64,000 nt of DNA from NCBI GenBank assembly GCA_039583875.1, contig CM077151.1, forward strand, positions 106,968,609 through 107,032,608, written 5' to 3'. Under the pieces are notes generated by a model, which was not told the DNA's origin, did no database searches, and worked only from the letters and a program-made list of their open reading frames with translations. Made by a program: the position numbers and the translations under genes. The first letter of the stretch is position 1. Every line of letters begins with the position of its first letter. The DNA comes from Platanthera guangdongensis. Taxonomy: Eukaryota > Streptophyta > Magnoliopsida > Asparagales > Orchidaceae. Shown in pieces: positions 1-9,533 of the stretch.

Positions 1-521
1 TCCAAATGGCTCATTATGAACCGTTTGTGTTTGATGCTCCAGCCCCCACACTCAAGGATAAGGCTGTAGCCTGTTCTCATGTTCCCTCAGCAAAAACTGA
101 CAAAAGGCAAGTCAGTCAGTAAGCCACACCTGACAGTTTCTGATGCCATCAACTCCATGTCAGCTGCAAAGATGACATATGTTGGTGCTACTCGGAATAA
201 GCCAAGTGCATCCACTGACAGACTCACCTTCAGTCAGATACTTGTTGAAAGAAATAGGAAGAAGGATGCCGCTCTCCCCCTGAACAGACAACTAATGATA
301 GCTTGCACACTCCAAAGGCTGTTCAGAAGAGGAGATACAACATTCATGAGTGTTGGTGTTGTGGCAAGGTTGATCACTTTGCCATAGATTGTTGGCATAA
401 CCCAAGTGTGCCAAAGACAAAGATGAGTCTTCCTGTCAGGGCTGCTGCAGGTAGACATGTTCATTTTCAGGCTAACATGAACCAAAGACCTAATCCCTTT
501 TGGGTTCATAAGGTAAAATAA
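1..521 (+). pseudogene. copia gag, C-terminal part, frameshifted
   Basis: Nucleocapsid end of the gag polyprotein, which packages element RNA into virus-like particles. The first part reads in the frame that begins at 79. After about position 290 the coding signal moves to the frame at 303, where a zinc knuckle CWCCGKVDHFAIDC (C-X2-C-X4-H-X4-C) is intact at about 351-392. A basic tail follows and a stop ends the frame at 521. The N-terminal gag is outside the window. The frame change makes this a pseudogene. Confidence 0.75.
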
Positions 522-540
522 TCGGTGTTTGCAGGGTAGT

Positions 541-3500
541 CCAAATACCCATACAATGCCAATATGGTACTTGGACAGTTGATGTTTCAGACATATAACT
601 GAAAAAAAGAGTCATCTTAAGGATTATACTCCAGTGCGGAATGGACCTAAGGTGATCTTTGGAGGTTCAGACAAAGAAGTTACCAAGAGCTATGGTATGA
701 TCACCAATGACAGTCTCCATCACAAAGGTAGCTTATGTGGAAGGATTGAAACACAATCTAATTAGCATAAGCCAACTATGTGATATTGACTATGTCATTG
801 TCTTCCACAGAGATGAGTGTCTGATCAAAAGGTCAAGTGACCAAGAGGTCATTTTGACAGACACTAGGAGTGAACATATGTATTGTTTAAACTTCCTATG
901 CTTAAGTACAAACTCACCAGTATGTCTGGTAAAAAATGAGAAAGTCTCTTATTGTGTGCAATGACACATGATGCTTGTTCACTTGAACTACAAGATAATT
1001 AGCGAGCTCTTCAGTGAAGAACTAGTCAGAAATGAACCCAATCTAAGATGCACCAAAGAGGACATTTGCGCTGCATGTCAAAAGGGCAAGTATGACAAAA
1101 TATCCTTTAAGAACATTGAGGCCAAAGATTCAGAGAGGTGCTTGTATCTCTTGCATATGAACTCGTTTGGTCCCATGCCAGTTCATAGTCTAGGTAGGAA
1201 AGACTACACACTTGTGATAGTTGATGACTATTCCAGATTTGCTTGAGTTTTTTTTCTAAAGAAAAAGTCTGAAATCTTTGACATCTTTGTGATCTTTGTT
1301 AAGCAAGTTCATAATGAAAATGATAGTTCTGTGGTCAAAGTCAGAAGTAATCATGGTACTGAATTTCAGTTTGAAGACATGACAAAGTTCTGTGAAGAAC
1401 AAAAGATTTATCAGGAATTTTCTTCTCCAAGAACACCCCAACAAAATGTGATTACTGAGAGGAAGAACATGACTCTCATAAAAGCTGACAGGACATTACT
1501 CAGTGACACTTCTCTCTCATAATATTTCTGGGATGAGACATTAAACACTGCTTGTCATGTCTTGAATAGAGCCTCTATCAACAAGTATCATAAGAAGACT
1601 CCTTATGAGATTATGAAAGACAAAAAATCAAATCTTGCCTATCTTAGGATCTTTGAAAGAAAGTGCTTTGTGCTCAATAATGAGAAGTTCTACTTGACTA
1701 AGTTTGCTGCCAAATCCTATGAAGGGATTTTTATTGGGTACAACAACCATAACAAAGCCTTTAGAGTCTCCAACTTGAAAAATCAAGTTGTAAAAGAGTC
1801 TGTCAATGTAGTGTTTGATGAATCTTCTATGATTGACAGTGAGTTGTCAAGCTCCTATAGATCTGCATGTGTATAGTTGAAGATGGATAAACGAACCATC
1901 AAGGATACTCCTACTGCTCAAGAGGAGGATGGTGTGTTCATTCCTGAAGAAGGCCAAAACACATAGGACACAGGAGAAGACCAGCAGGATCCATACATCG
2001 AGATTCACGTGGTTGAAAACAGAATGCCAGCAGCTGTCAGACACTTGAGAGATCATCCCAGAGATCAAATTATAGGAGATGCAAGCCAATGTGTTACAAC
2101 AAGGAGCAGAAGCCTCAACATTGCAATGTATTCAAGCTTCCTATCTCAGGTTGAATCAAAAAAGTTTGAAGATGCCAACATAGACTCATTTTAGATTGTG
2201 GCAATGCAAGAGGAACTGAAGTAGTTTAAGAGATGCAATGTCTGGAAGTTGGTTCCCAGATCACATGGACATAACATCACTGAGAACAAGTGGATTTACA
2301 TGAATAAACTTGATGAGAATGGTGTTATCACCAAAAATAAGGCTAGACTAGTTGCCAAGGGATACAAACAAGAGGAAAGCATTGACTTTGATCAAAGCTT
2401 TGCACCAGTTGCTAGACCGGAGGCAATAAGATTATTCCTTACATATGTTGCACATAAAGGGTTTAAGGTCTACCAAATGGATATGAAGTCAGCTTTATTA
2501 AATGGTAACATAAAAGAGAAGGTCTCTGTTGAGCAACATTCAGGTTTTGTTAGTCTTAACTTTCCTGATTGTGTATTCAAGCTTAGAAAAGCCTTGTATG
2601 AGTTGAAACAAGCCCTTAGAGCATGATATGCAACCATGTCTAGCTTTCTCACTAAGAACAAATTCTCAAGTGGAAAGATAAAAAAACTTTATTCCTTAGG
2701 GAAGTCAAGGGTAAGATCATTCTAGTCCAAATTTATGTATATGATATAATTTTTAGGTCTACTGATGATGGCCTTTACAAGAAGTTTGCTAAATTTATGC
2801 AATGACAGTTTGAGATGAGCAGTATGAGTGAACTCAAGTACTTCTTGGGCCTCCAAGTTAGACAGTCAGAGGATGATCTATTCATCTCTCAGTCTAAGTT
2901 CAGCAAGGAACTAATTAAGAAGTTTGGAATGGAGAGTGCCTCCATAATGAAAACTCTTATGAGGTCAAATGTGTCAATAGACAAGGATGAAAGTAGGAAA
3001 CCTGTTGATGCAATCTTGTATAGAGGCATAATTGGCTCCCTAATCTATCTAACTGCTAGTAGGTCAGACATCATGTATGCTACATGCGTTTGTGCAGACA
3101 AACCCTAAAGAGTCTCATTATTCTGCATCAAATTTTTTTTTAAGATATCTCATGGGCATACCTGATCTTGGTCTATGGTACTATAAAAATATTGATTTTG
3201 AACTAATTGGGTATTCAGATGCAGACTTTGCAGGTTATAGATAAGATAGGAAAAACACATCAGGAACCTATCAATTCATAGGAAGAAGACTTGTATCTTA
3301 GAGCAGTAAGAAACAAACAAGTGTTGGCATCTCCACATTTGAATCAAAATATATCTCAACTGGAAGTTGCTGTACACAACTACTTTGGATCTAGCATCAG
3401 CTCCAAGACTATAATCTCCAGCTAAGTAGAACTCCAATGTTCTGTGATTCTTCTAGTGCAATATTTATTGTTAGGAATCATGTGTCTCATAGCAGGACTA

Positions 3501-3672
3501 AACACATAGATATTAGATATCACTTCATTAGAGAACATGTAGAAAAAAGAAGACATTTGTCTTGAGTTTGTCCCCACGGACAAACAGGTGGCTGACATTT
3601 TCACTAAGCCACTAGATGAGGCCAAATTCAACACCTTCAAAATTGAGTTTGACATGTTGAACTTAGTATAGC
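541..3672 (+). pseudogene. copia pol (protease-integrase-RT-RNase H), multiply broken
   Basis: Replication polyprotein of the SIRE-like element. The protease core begins near 565, but a TGA replaces the residue after Asp-Ser. The pre-integrase and integrase region spans 707-1876. Two of the three catalytic acids are lost: the Asp near 1160 reads Asn (LHMNSFGPM) and the second reads Asn (RSNHGTEF, about 1345), while the Glu in TERKNM remains. RT spans 2249-3108; its catalytic box reads YVYD instead of YVDD (about 2732-2746). RNase H spans about 3109-3672 and has many stops. Stops at 962, 1244 and 2624 (TGA) fall where copia proteins usually have Trp. Decay is old and extensive. Confidence 0.85.
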
Positions 3673-3749
3673 TTTAGTGTTTTTCATGCATATGCGTTGC
3701 AGGTAGGATTGTCCCGTGCAGGATATCAAGGTAGATATGAACTAAATGT

Positions 3750-3897
3750 CCAGGAGTCGAGTGTGCTGAGACCAAGTGTCTAAACATCAAATGCGTTGAG
3801 ACAACTTTGGGCGTCGAAAGCGCTGAGACTAAGTTCACAAGCGTCGAGTGCGCCGAGACAACTTCAAGCGTCGGGTGCTTTGAGTGCGTCGAGACCA
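3750..3897 (+). repeat. short imperfect repeats upstream of the 3' ORF promoter
   Basis: Five or six degenerate units of the type GCGTCGAGTGCGCCGAGAC recur every 20-40 bp between the end of pol and the next ORF. The core GCGT(T/C)GAG is the same as in the repeat array of the 3' LTR at 12340-12785, which suggests common origin or common function. Confidence 0.6.
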
Positions 3898-4017
3898 CTC
3901 AACGATCTTACTCAGACAGTTCAGATTACGACTATCTTCCGGGATTAATCCCAGCCGTTGATCATCTCGTGTCAAACACGATAGGTACACGCCTCTTCAC
4001 ATTCTCAAATAGGGGTA

Positions 4018-4128
4018 AGTATAAATAGATGTGCGTGCTTAAAATAAACACACTATTCCTAGCCCTTTTCGACTCTTTGCCTCCCTAGACCGAAAACTCG
4101 TGCAAAACTCCAGAAATTCAAAGACTCA
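4018..4128 (+). promoter_or_regulatory. candidate internal promoter for the 3' ORF
   Basis: TATAAATAG at 4020-4028 lies about 100 bp before the ATG at 4129, leaving room for a start site near 4050 and a CT-rich leader of about 80 bp. The position downstream of pol suggests separate transcription of the 3' ORF. This is inferred from sequence only. Confidence 0.5.
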
Positions 4129-4314
4129 ATGGCGCCGAAAGGAATGGATTTCCTGTTCGAGGGTTCTGAATTAGTGCGAAACGGATTCAAGGATGCTCCA
4201 GAAGAAGTTCAACTGGTGCTTCACCTACTACAGGTCGCTGACCTAGATTTTGTCCTGTCGGAGCCAAACTCGATATGGAAGAGAGAAGTGCTTGAACTCT
4301 ATTCGAATGCCACT

Positions 4315-4319
4315 GTCGA
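4315..4319 (+). repeat. target-site duplication GTCGA (left)
   Basis: The five bases immediately before the LTR at 4320 match the five after the second LTR (9529-9533) exactly. Confidence 0.9.
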
Positions 4320-5184
4320 TGCATAATCCCGTATTCGCGGAGTGGGGTTCCCAGGCAGGTGCAAGACTTGCTACACATTTGTAAGCTTTTAGGGGGTTTT
4401 GCTCTATTGTGGTCAAATTTATTGTTGATTTGTATGATATACTAGTACGGAGACGAAAAATTTGCCTAGCTTGCTAGTGCTTGGTGTACTCTTCCGGGGG
4501 CGAGTGAGGCGGGAGGCCGACACTCGCCCCGACCCCTCCTTCAGGGGGCGGGTGCGGCGCGAGGCCGGCACCCTCCCCGGCCCCTTGAGGTTCTCGCCCG
4601 GCTTGAGGGTTCTCGCCCCGCTTGAGGGTTTTCGACCGGCTTGAGGGGTCTCGCCCGGCTTTAGGGTTCTCGCCCGGCTTGAGTGTTCTCGCCCGACTTG
4701 AGGGTCTCGCCCGGCTTGAGGGGTCTCGCCCGGCTTGAGGGTTCTCGCCCGGCTTGAGGGTTCTCGCCCGGCTCTAGTGTCTGCTATTTTGCCCCCGGTG
4801 GGCTGCGAATAGCTGTTCAGAACAACAGAGTTTGGCTGTTGGCAGACCAGCCCCGGGGTATTTCAGTAATTTTAGATAAGCAGGATTGCGCTATTGGCAG
4901 ACCATCCCTAAAAATCTATAAATAGACCCTTGGGGTGCCTTGGAGAAAGATCCGTTTTCACCAATCCTCATCTTCCTCTTTCATCCTCCAAGGCACCTAG
5001 CTCAGCTTTGGCTAGGGAGGGGGATATCTCAAATGTCTTCCGGGTGTGAGGTGAGACCTACACGCTGGAGCCAAGTGTCATTATCCAAATTCAAGTTTCT
5101 CACCAAGAGATGGCTTGGGAAAAGTAGGTGTAAGTTGCACCCCTATGTCCGAACTCTAGGTGGAACCGAATTTCGGTTTCAACA
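4320..5184 (+). repeat. 5' LTR of the gag-protease element
   Basis: 865-bp LTR beginning TGCATAATCCCG and ending GGTTTCAACA. It contains a TATA box (TCTATAAATAG, from 4915) and a 19-bp minisatellite of about 10 copies. It matches 8513-9528 along its length; the size difference comes from minisatellite copy number. Confidence 0.92.
4591..4779 (+). repeat. 19-bp minisatellite in 5' LTR
   Basis: About 10 tandem copies of TTCTCGCCCGGCTTGAGGG with small variations. The same array in the 3' LTR has about 18 copies. Confidence 0.92.
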
Positions 5185-5239
5185 TTTTGGTACGGTGAGC
5201 GTGGACCGCGACTCATACTAAAGTTCCTGAGCAGGTTCC

Positions 5240-6868
5240 ATGACGGGAGATCATGGAGGTGGTGATGACCCTAACCAACTCCCCAACCCAACACCCTTTG
5301 TAGGGAGGGAAGAGTTCATGACATCCATCCAAGACATCATGGAGATGCTACGAAGTATTGCTCCTTGGGGTGACTGCTCATCTCCCACCCCCCCAGGAAC
5401 TAGCTCCCAGGGGTCTCGGCGAGACAGCTCCTAGGGGTCTCGGCGAGACAACTCCCAGGGGTCTTGGCGAGACAGCTTGCAGGGGTCTAGGCGAGATGAC
5501 CCCAGGAGGGGTGGAAGAAAGTGCATCAGGAAGACGGCCCGGGAAGGAAAGGATGGGAGAGGGGGTCGAGCGAGACCTTACCGGCCAGGAGTTATTCCCC
5601 AGCCCGGCGAGTGCTAGCCTCCCAGGCGAGCAGGTCGCGCGAGTGGAGCATACGAGACCACCAAGTAGGTGGTCTCCCTTCAGCGAGCTGATTGTCTCAG
5701 ATCCCGTTCCCGAGGGGTTCAGAGAGCCTGACATGACTTACTATACCGGGAAGGATGACCCCATCCAGCACCTGCGGTGGTTTGAAGATGCGGTCTCTAT
5801 CAGGCCGATGATGGATGCATTCAAGTGTCGCCTCTTCACAATCATGTTGAAAGACAAGACAAGGGATTGGTTCCATCAACTCCCAGCAAGATCGATCTAC
5901 GGGTTTAAAGACTTAAGTTGGAGTTTTCAGCTCCGCTTCTCCACTTCTAAAAAGAGGAGGAAGAGTCCCGAGTCAATCTTCCTGATAAGACAGGGGGAGG
6001 AGGAGTCATTGGTCCAATATGTAGACAGGTTCCAAGAAGAGATCCTGGACATCCAGGAGATGCCGGGGTATGCCCTCCAGATGACGTTTACAGTGGGGTT
6101 GCGCGAGGGGTTCTTCAAGATGAGTCTGACCCGAAAGGCCCCCTATCCTTCGAGGAGATGATGGAAAGAATGACAGAGGAGATAACAACTGAGGTGGCCA
6201 ACCTGGCGTTTGTCAAGAAGTTGGCAAGGTTAACAGAGGCAGAGTCGAAGGAGCAAAGTGGCTCGAGGCATCATGAGGGAAGAAGGAGAGAAGAGCAGAG
6301 AGCTCAGGGGTTCCAGAGACCTCAGGAAGGTCCGGAGTCAGGTTGGAGGCAACAGGGAGGGCCCGTTCAGGGTGCAGGAAGAGGTCTCGTCCAGGGTGGG
6401 GGAAACTTCCATGAAGGCCAAGGGAGGTTCAACTTCCAGAGGCAAGCCCCTAGGCAGCTCCTACCCCCACCGCAACAAACCATGACGATAGGAAGAAGGG
6501 GAAGAGGTAACGGGAGAAATCACCCAGCCCGTCGAAGAATGGAAGGAAGAGTGTTGCCATACCGTGACTTCCACCTGGTAGAGGGTCACGCCACAGCTAC
6601 CTGCCCCGAATTCCTGGAAGTGAGAGAGGCGAAAGGCCCAGCCCAGCAGCAGCCGCCGGTGCGGATTGAAGAAGTTCTACCCAGAGTAGGGGGAGAAGAC
6701 GTATGTGAGGACCGGGTCGACATAGGACCCCGAGGAGGTATAAGGGTGATCCACGGTGGAGTGGGGATCGAGGCCACTCGAAAGGCAAGCCTCCATGTCA
6801 TGTACCGTCGGAGCGTCGCTTCGACATCCCAGACCCCACCCCAGAGGAGAAGATCACCTTCTCAATGA
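5240..6868 (+). pseudogene. Tat-like gag, frameshifted
   Basis: Structural polyprotein of the nested element. Coding begins at the ATG at 5240, changes frame near 5390 and again near 6160. A stretch of four 9-residue repeats (RGLGETAPR type) lies at about 5404-5511. The retrotransposon gag core spans about 5710-6160, with the usual WF, LRF and VQYVDRFQEEI motifs. The zinc-knuckle-like region near 6560-6602 keeps the His residues and last Cys, but its first Cys is Arg. The C-terminal half is Arg/Gln/Gly-rich, as expected of an RNA-binding tail. Confidence 0.75.
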
Positions 6869-7438
6869 GGGACATGCCGGATCATGAGGATCCGTTCTGC
6901 GATGCGCTGATCATCCAAATAGTCATCAAAGGCTATACTGTCTCCCGGATCTTGGTTGACAACGGGAGCTCCGTCAACGTCGTTTTCAAGAAGGCGTTTG
7001 ACGAGATGAAGGTGAAACCAAGGAGGGTGTTGGCCTCGGACGGACCCCTGTTCGGATTTTCAGGGGAAAGGAAGGAGGTAGAAGGTGGAGTCGGACTCCA
7101 GGTGAAGTTTGGGGGGGGGGGGGGGGGGCTCAAGGAACTCCCGGTTCGTCATTGTTGACGCTCCAAGCAGTTACAACGCCATCTTCGAAAAACCCCTCAT
7201 CAGCGCCTTCCGTTGTGTGCCATCGTCATTTCACCAGTGCCTCAAGTTTAACACTGGAGGGATCCAAGTCAGGGTCAGGGGAGACCCCATGATGGCAAGA
7301 CAGTGCTACGTCACGGCCGTCAACACCATCTCCTGGCTAGCCTGGGCAGAGGAGATGGAAAAGATCATGGAGAGCTTGAGCATAATAGAGGTATCAAAGG
7401 AGGAGACGAATGACGACCATTATGCCCAAGCAGCCTGA
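6865..7438 (+). pseudogene. Tat-like aspartic protease, broken at a G18 run
   Basis: Retroelement aspartic protease that would process gag. The active-site segment ILVDNGSSVNVVF is at about 6945-6990. The frame is lost at a run of 18 G (7111-7128) and resumes in another frame at RFVIVDAPSSYNAIF, continuing to a stop at 7438. Nothing resembling RT follows, so the gene ends where an autonomous element would continue into pol. Confidence 0.75.
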
Positions 7439-7583
7439 AGAAACCTTGCTTCGGTAAAGTCTTTTCCCTTTTTTGTAATGAGCTCTACCCCTGACCAGCT
7501 GAGTCAGGAGATCATGTATCCTAAAAATTTCCCCATTTGAGGATGTTAAATTTAGTATGGATCGATGAGCGTGCCTAATCTCA

Positions 7584-8420
7584 CCCCGAGAGGATCTCCT
7601 CATCCAGACTCCCACTAGCTGGATGAGTCGAATGTGCCTCGGTGGAGAGTAAGTTCCAACCCCGAGAGGATCTCCTCACCCAGGCTCTCACTAGTTGAAT
7701 GGGTCGAATGTTCTTCGGTGGAGAGAAAGTTCCAACCCCGAGAGGATCTCCTCACCCAGGCTTTCACTAGCTGGATGGGTCGAATGTGTCTCGGTGGAGA
7801 GTAAGTTCCAACCCCGAGAGGATCTCCTCACCCAGGCTCTCACTAGCTGGATGGGTCGAATGTGCCTCGGTGGAGAGTAAGTTCCAACCCGGAGAGGATC
7901 TCCTCACCCAGGCTCTCACTAGCTGGATGGGTCGATTGTGCCTCGGTGGAGAGTAAGTTCCAACCCCGAGAGGATCTCCTCACCCAGGCTCTCACTAGCT
8001 GGATGAGTCGAATGTGCCTCGGTGGAGAGTAAGTTCCATCCCCGAGAGGATCTCCTCACCCAGGCTCTCACTAGCTGGATGGTTCGAATGTGTCTCGGCG
8101 GGGAGAATGTTTCAACCCCGAGAGGATCTCCTTACCCAGGCTCTCACTAGCTGGATGAGTCGAATGTGCCTCGGTGGAGAGAAAGTTCCTACCCGGAGGG
8201 GATCTCGTCACCCAGGCTCCCATTAGCTGGCAGGGCAGGTTGACCCCTCAGGGAGGTTAAGTAAATTCTATCCCGAGGGAATCTCGTCAACCAGGCTCCC
8301 ATTAGCTGGCAGGGTAGGTTGACCCCTCAGGGAGGTTAAGGGAATTCTACCCGGAGGGGATCTCGCCACCCAGGCTCCCGTTAGCTGGCATGACAGGTTG
8401 ACCCCTCGGTGAGACCAAGT
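7584..8420 (+). repeat. 76-bp tandem repeat replacing pol
   Basis: Units begin at 7584, 7660, 7736, 7812, 7888, 7964, 8040, 8116 and 8192, an exact 76-bp period, followed by two or three diverged copies near 8272 and 8350. Each contains GAGAGGATCTCCTCACCCAG or a variant. ORFs across it are by-products of the repeat. Confidence 0.93.
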
Positions 8421-8512
8421 ATTTTCGGTACCAAGAGTGCTACACTCAGCGAATACATTGGGTTGAATGTTTTTTTCCGAGCGTGGAACTTGTTCGAAAA
8501 GAGCTGAGATTG

Positions 8513-9528
8513 TGTACAACCCCGTATTCGCGAAGTGGAATCCCCAGACAGGTGCAAGACTTGCTCCACATTTGTAAGCTTTTAGGGGGTTTTGCACTCT
8601 TGAGGTCAAATTTATTGTTGATTTGCATGATATACTAGTAGAGGGACGAAAAATTTGCCTAGCTTGCTAGTGCTTGGTGTACTCTTCTGGGGGCGAGTGC
8701 GGCGGGAGGCCGGCACTCGCCCCGGCCCCTTCTTCAGGGGGAGGGAGCGGCGCGAGGCTGACACCCGCCCCGGCCCCTTGAGCTTCTCGCCCGGCTTGAG
8801 GGTTCTCGCCCGACTTGACGGTTCTCGCCCGACTTGAGGGTTCTCGCCCGGCTTGAGGGTTCTCGCCCGGCTTGAGGGTTCTCGCCCGGCTTGAGGGTTC
8901 TCGCCCGGCTTGAGGGTTCTCGCCCGGCTTGAGGGTTCTCGCCCGGCTTGAGGGTTCTCGCCCGGCTTGAGGGTTCTCGCCCGGCTTGAGGGTTCTCGCC
9001 CGGCTTGAGGGTTCTCGCCCGGCTTGAGGGTTCTCGCCCGGCTTGAGGGTCTCGCCTGGCTTGAGGATTCTCGCCCGGCTTAAGGGTTCTCGCCCGGCTT
9101 GAGGGTCTCGCTCTGCTTGAGGGTCTGCTATTTTGCCGCTGGTGGGCTGCGAATAGCTGTTCAGAACAGCGGAGTTTGGCTGTTGGCAAACCCGCCCCGG
9201 GGTATTTCAGTAATTTTAGAGCAGCCGGATTGCGCTATTGGCAGGACATCCCCAAAAATCTATAAATAGACCCTTGGGGTGCCTTGGAGAAAGTTTCGTT
9301 TTCACCAATTCTCATCTTCCTCCTCCATCCTCCAAGACACCTAACTCAGCATTGGCTAGGGAGGGGGAGATCTCAAAGGTCTTCTGGGTGTGAGGTGAGA
9401 CCTCCACGCTAGAGGCAAGGGTCATTCTCCAAATTCAGGTGTCTCACCAAGGGATGTCTTGGGAGAAGTAGGTGTGAGCTGCAGCCCTAGGTCCAATCTA
9501 TAGGTGGAACCGAATTTTGGTTTCAACA
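8513..9528 (+). repeat. 3' LTR of the gag-protease element
   Basis: 1016-bp LTR, TGTACAACCCCG to GGTTTCAACA, with a TATA box at 9259-9269. It is 151 bp longer than the 5' LTR, almost exactly eight extra 19-bp repeat units. Confidence 0.92.
8784..9125 (+). repeat. 19-bp minisatellite in 3' LTR
   Basis: About 18 tandem copies of TTCTCGCCCGGCTTGAGGG; the central copies are identical, which suggests recent expansion. Confidence 0.93.
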
Positions 9529-9533
9529 GTCGA
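9529..9533 (+). repeat. target-site duplication GTCGA (right)
   Basis: Exact copy of 4315-4319, directly after the 3' LTR. Confidence 0.9.

Larger units (their letters stand above)
4320..9528 (+). mobile_element. non-autonomous Tat-like Ty3/gypsy element (gag-protease only)
   Basis: A complete insertion of 5.2 kb with two LTRs, a 5-bp target duplication, gag and protease but no RT, RNase H or integrase. The place of pol is taken by a 76-bp minisatellite. Gag and protease share recognisable motifs with the autonomous Tat element at 16658-29690 (for example FSGERKEV and PSSY in the protease region), which supports a Tat origin. It must have depended on enzymes supplied by another element. It split the 3' ORF of the SIRE-like element. 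Confidence 0.9.

Noticed and set aside
7584..8420. CRISPR-like regular spacing
   Set aside because: The whole 76-bp unit is repeated, without unique spacers, inside a plant retrotransposon.
8734..9189. Antisense ORF of 151 codons with a repeating peptide
   Set aside because: It is the translation of the 19-bp LTR minisatellite.
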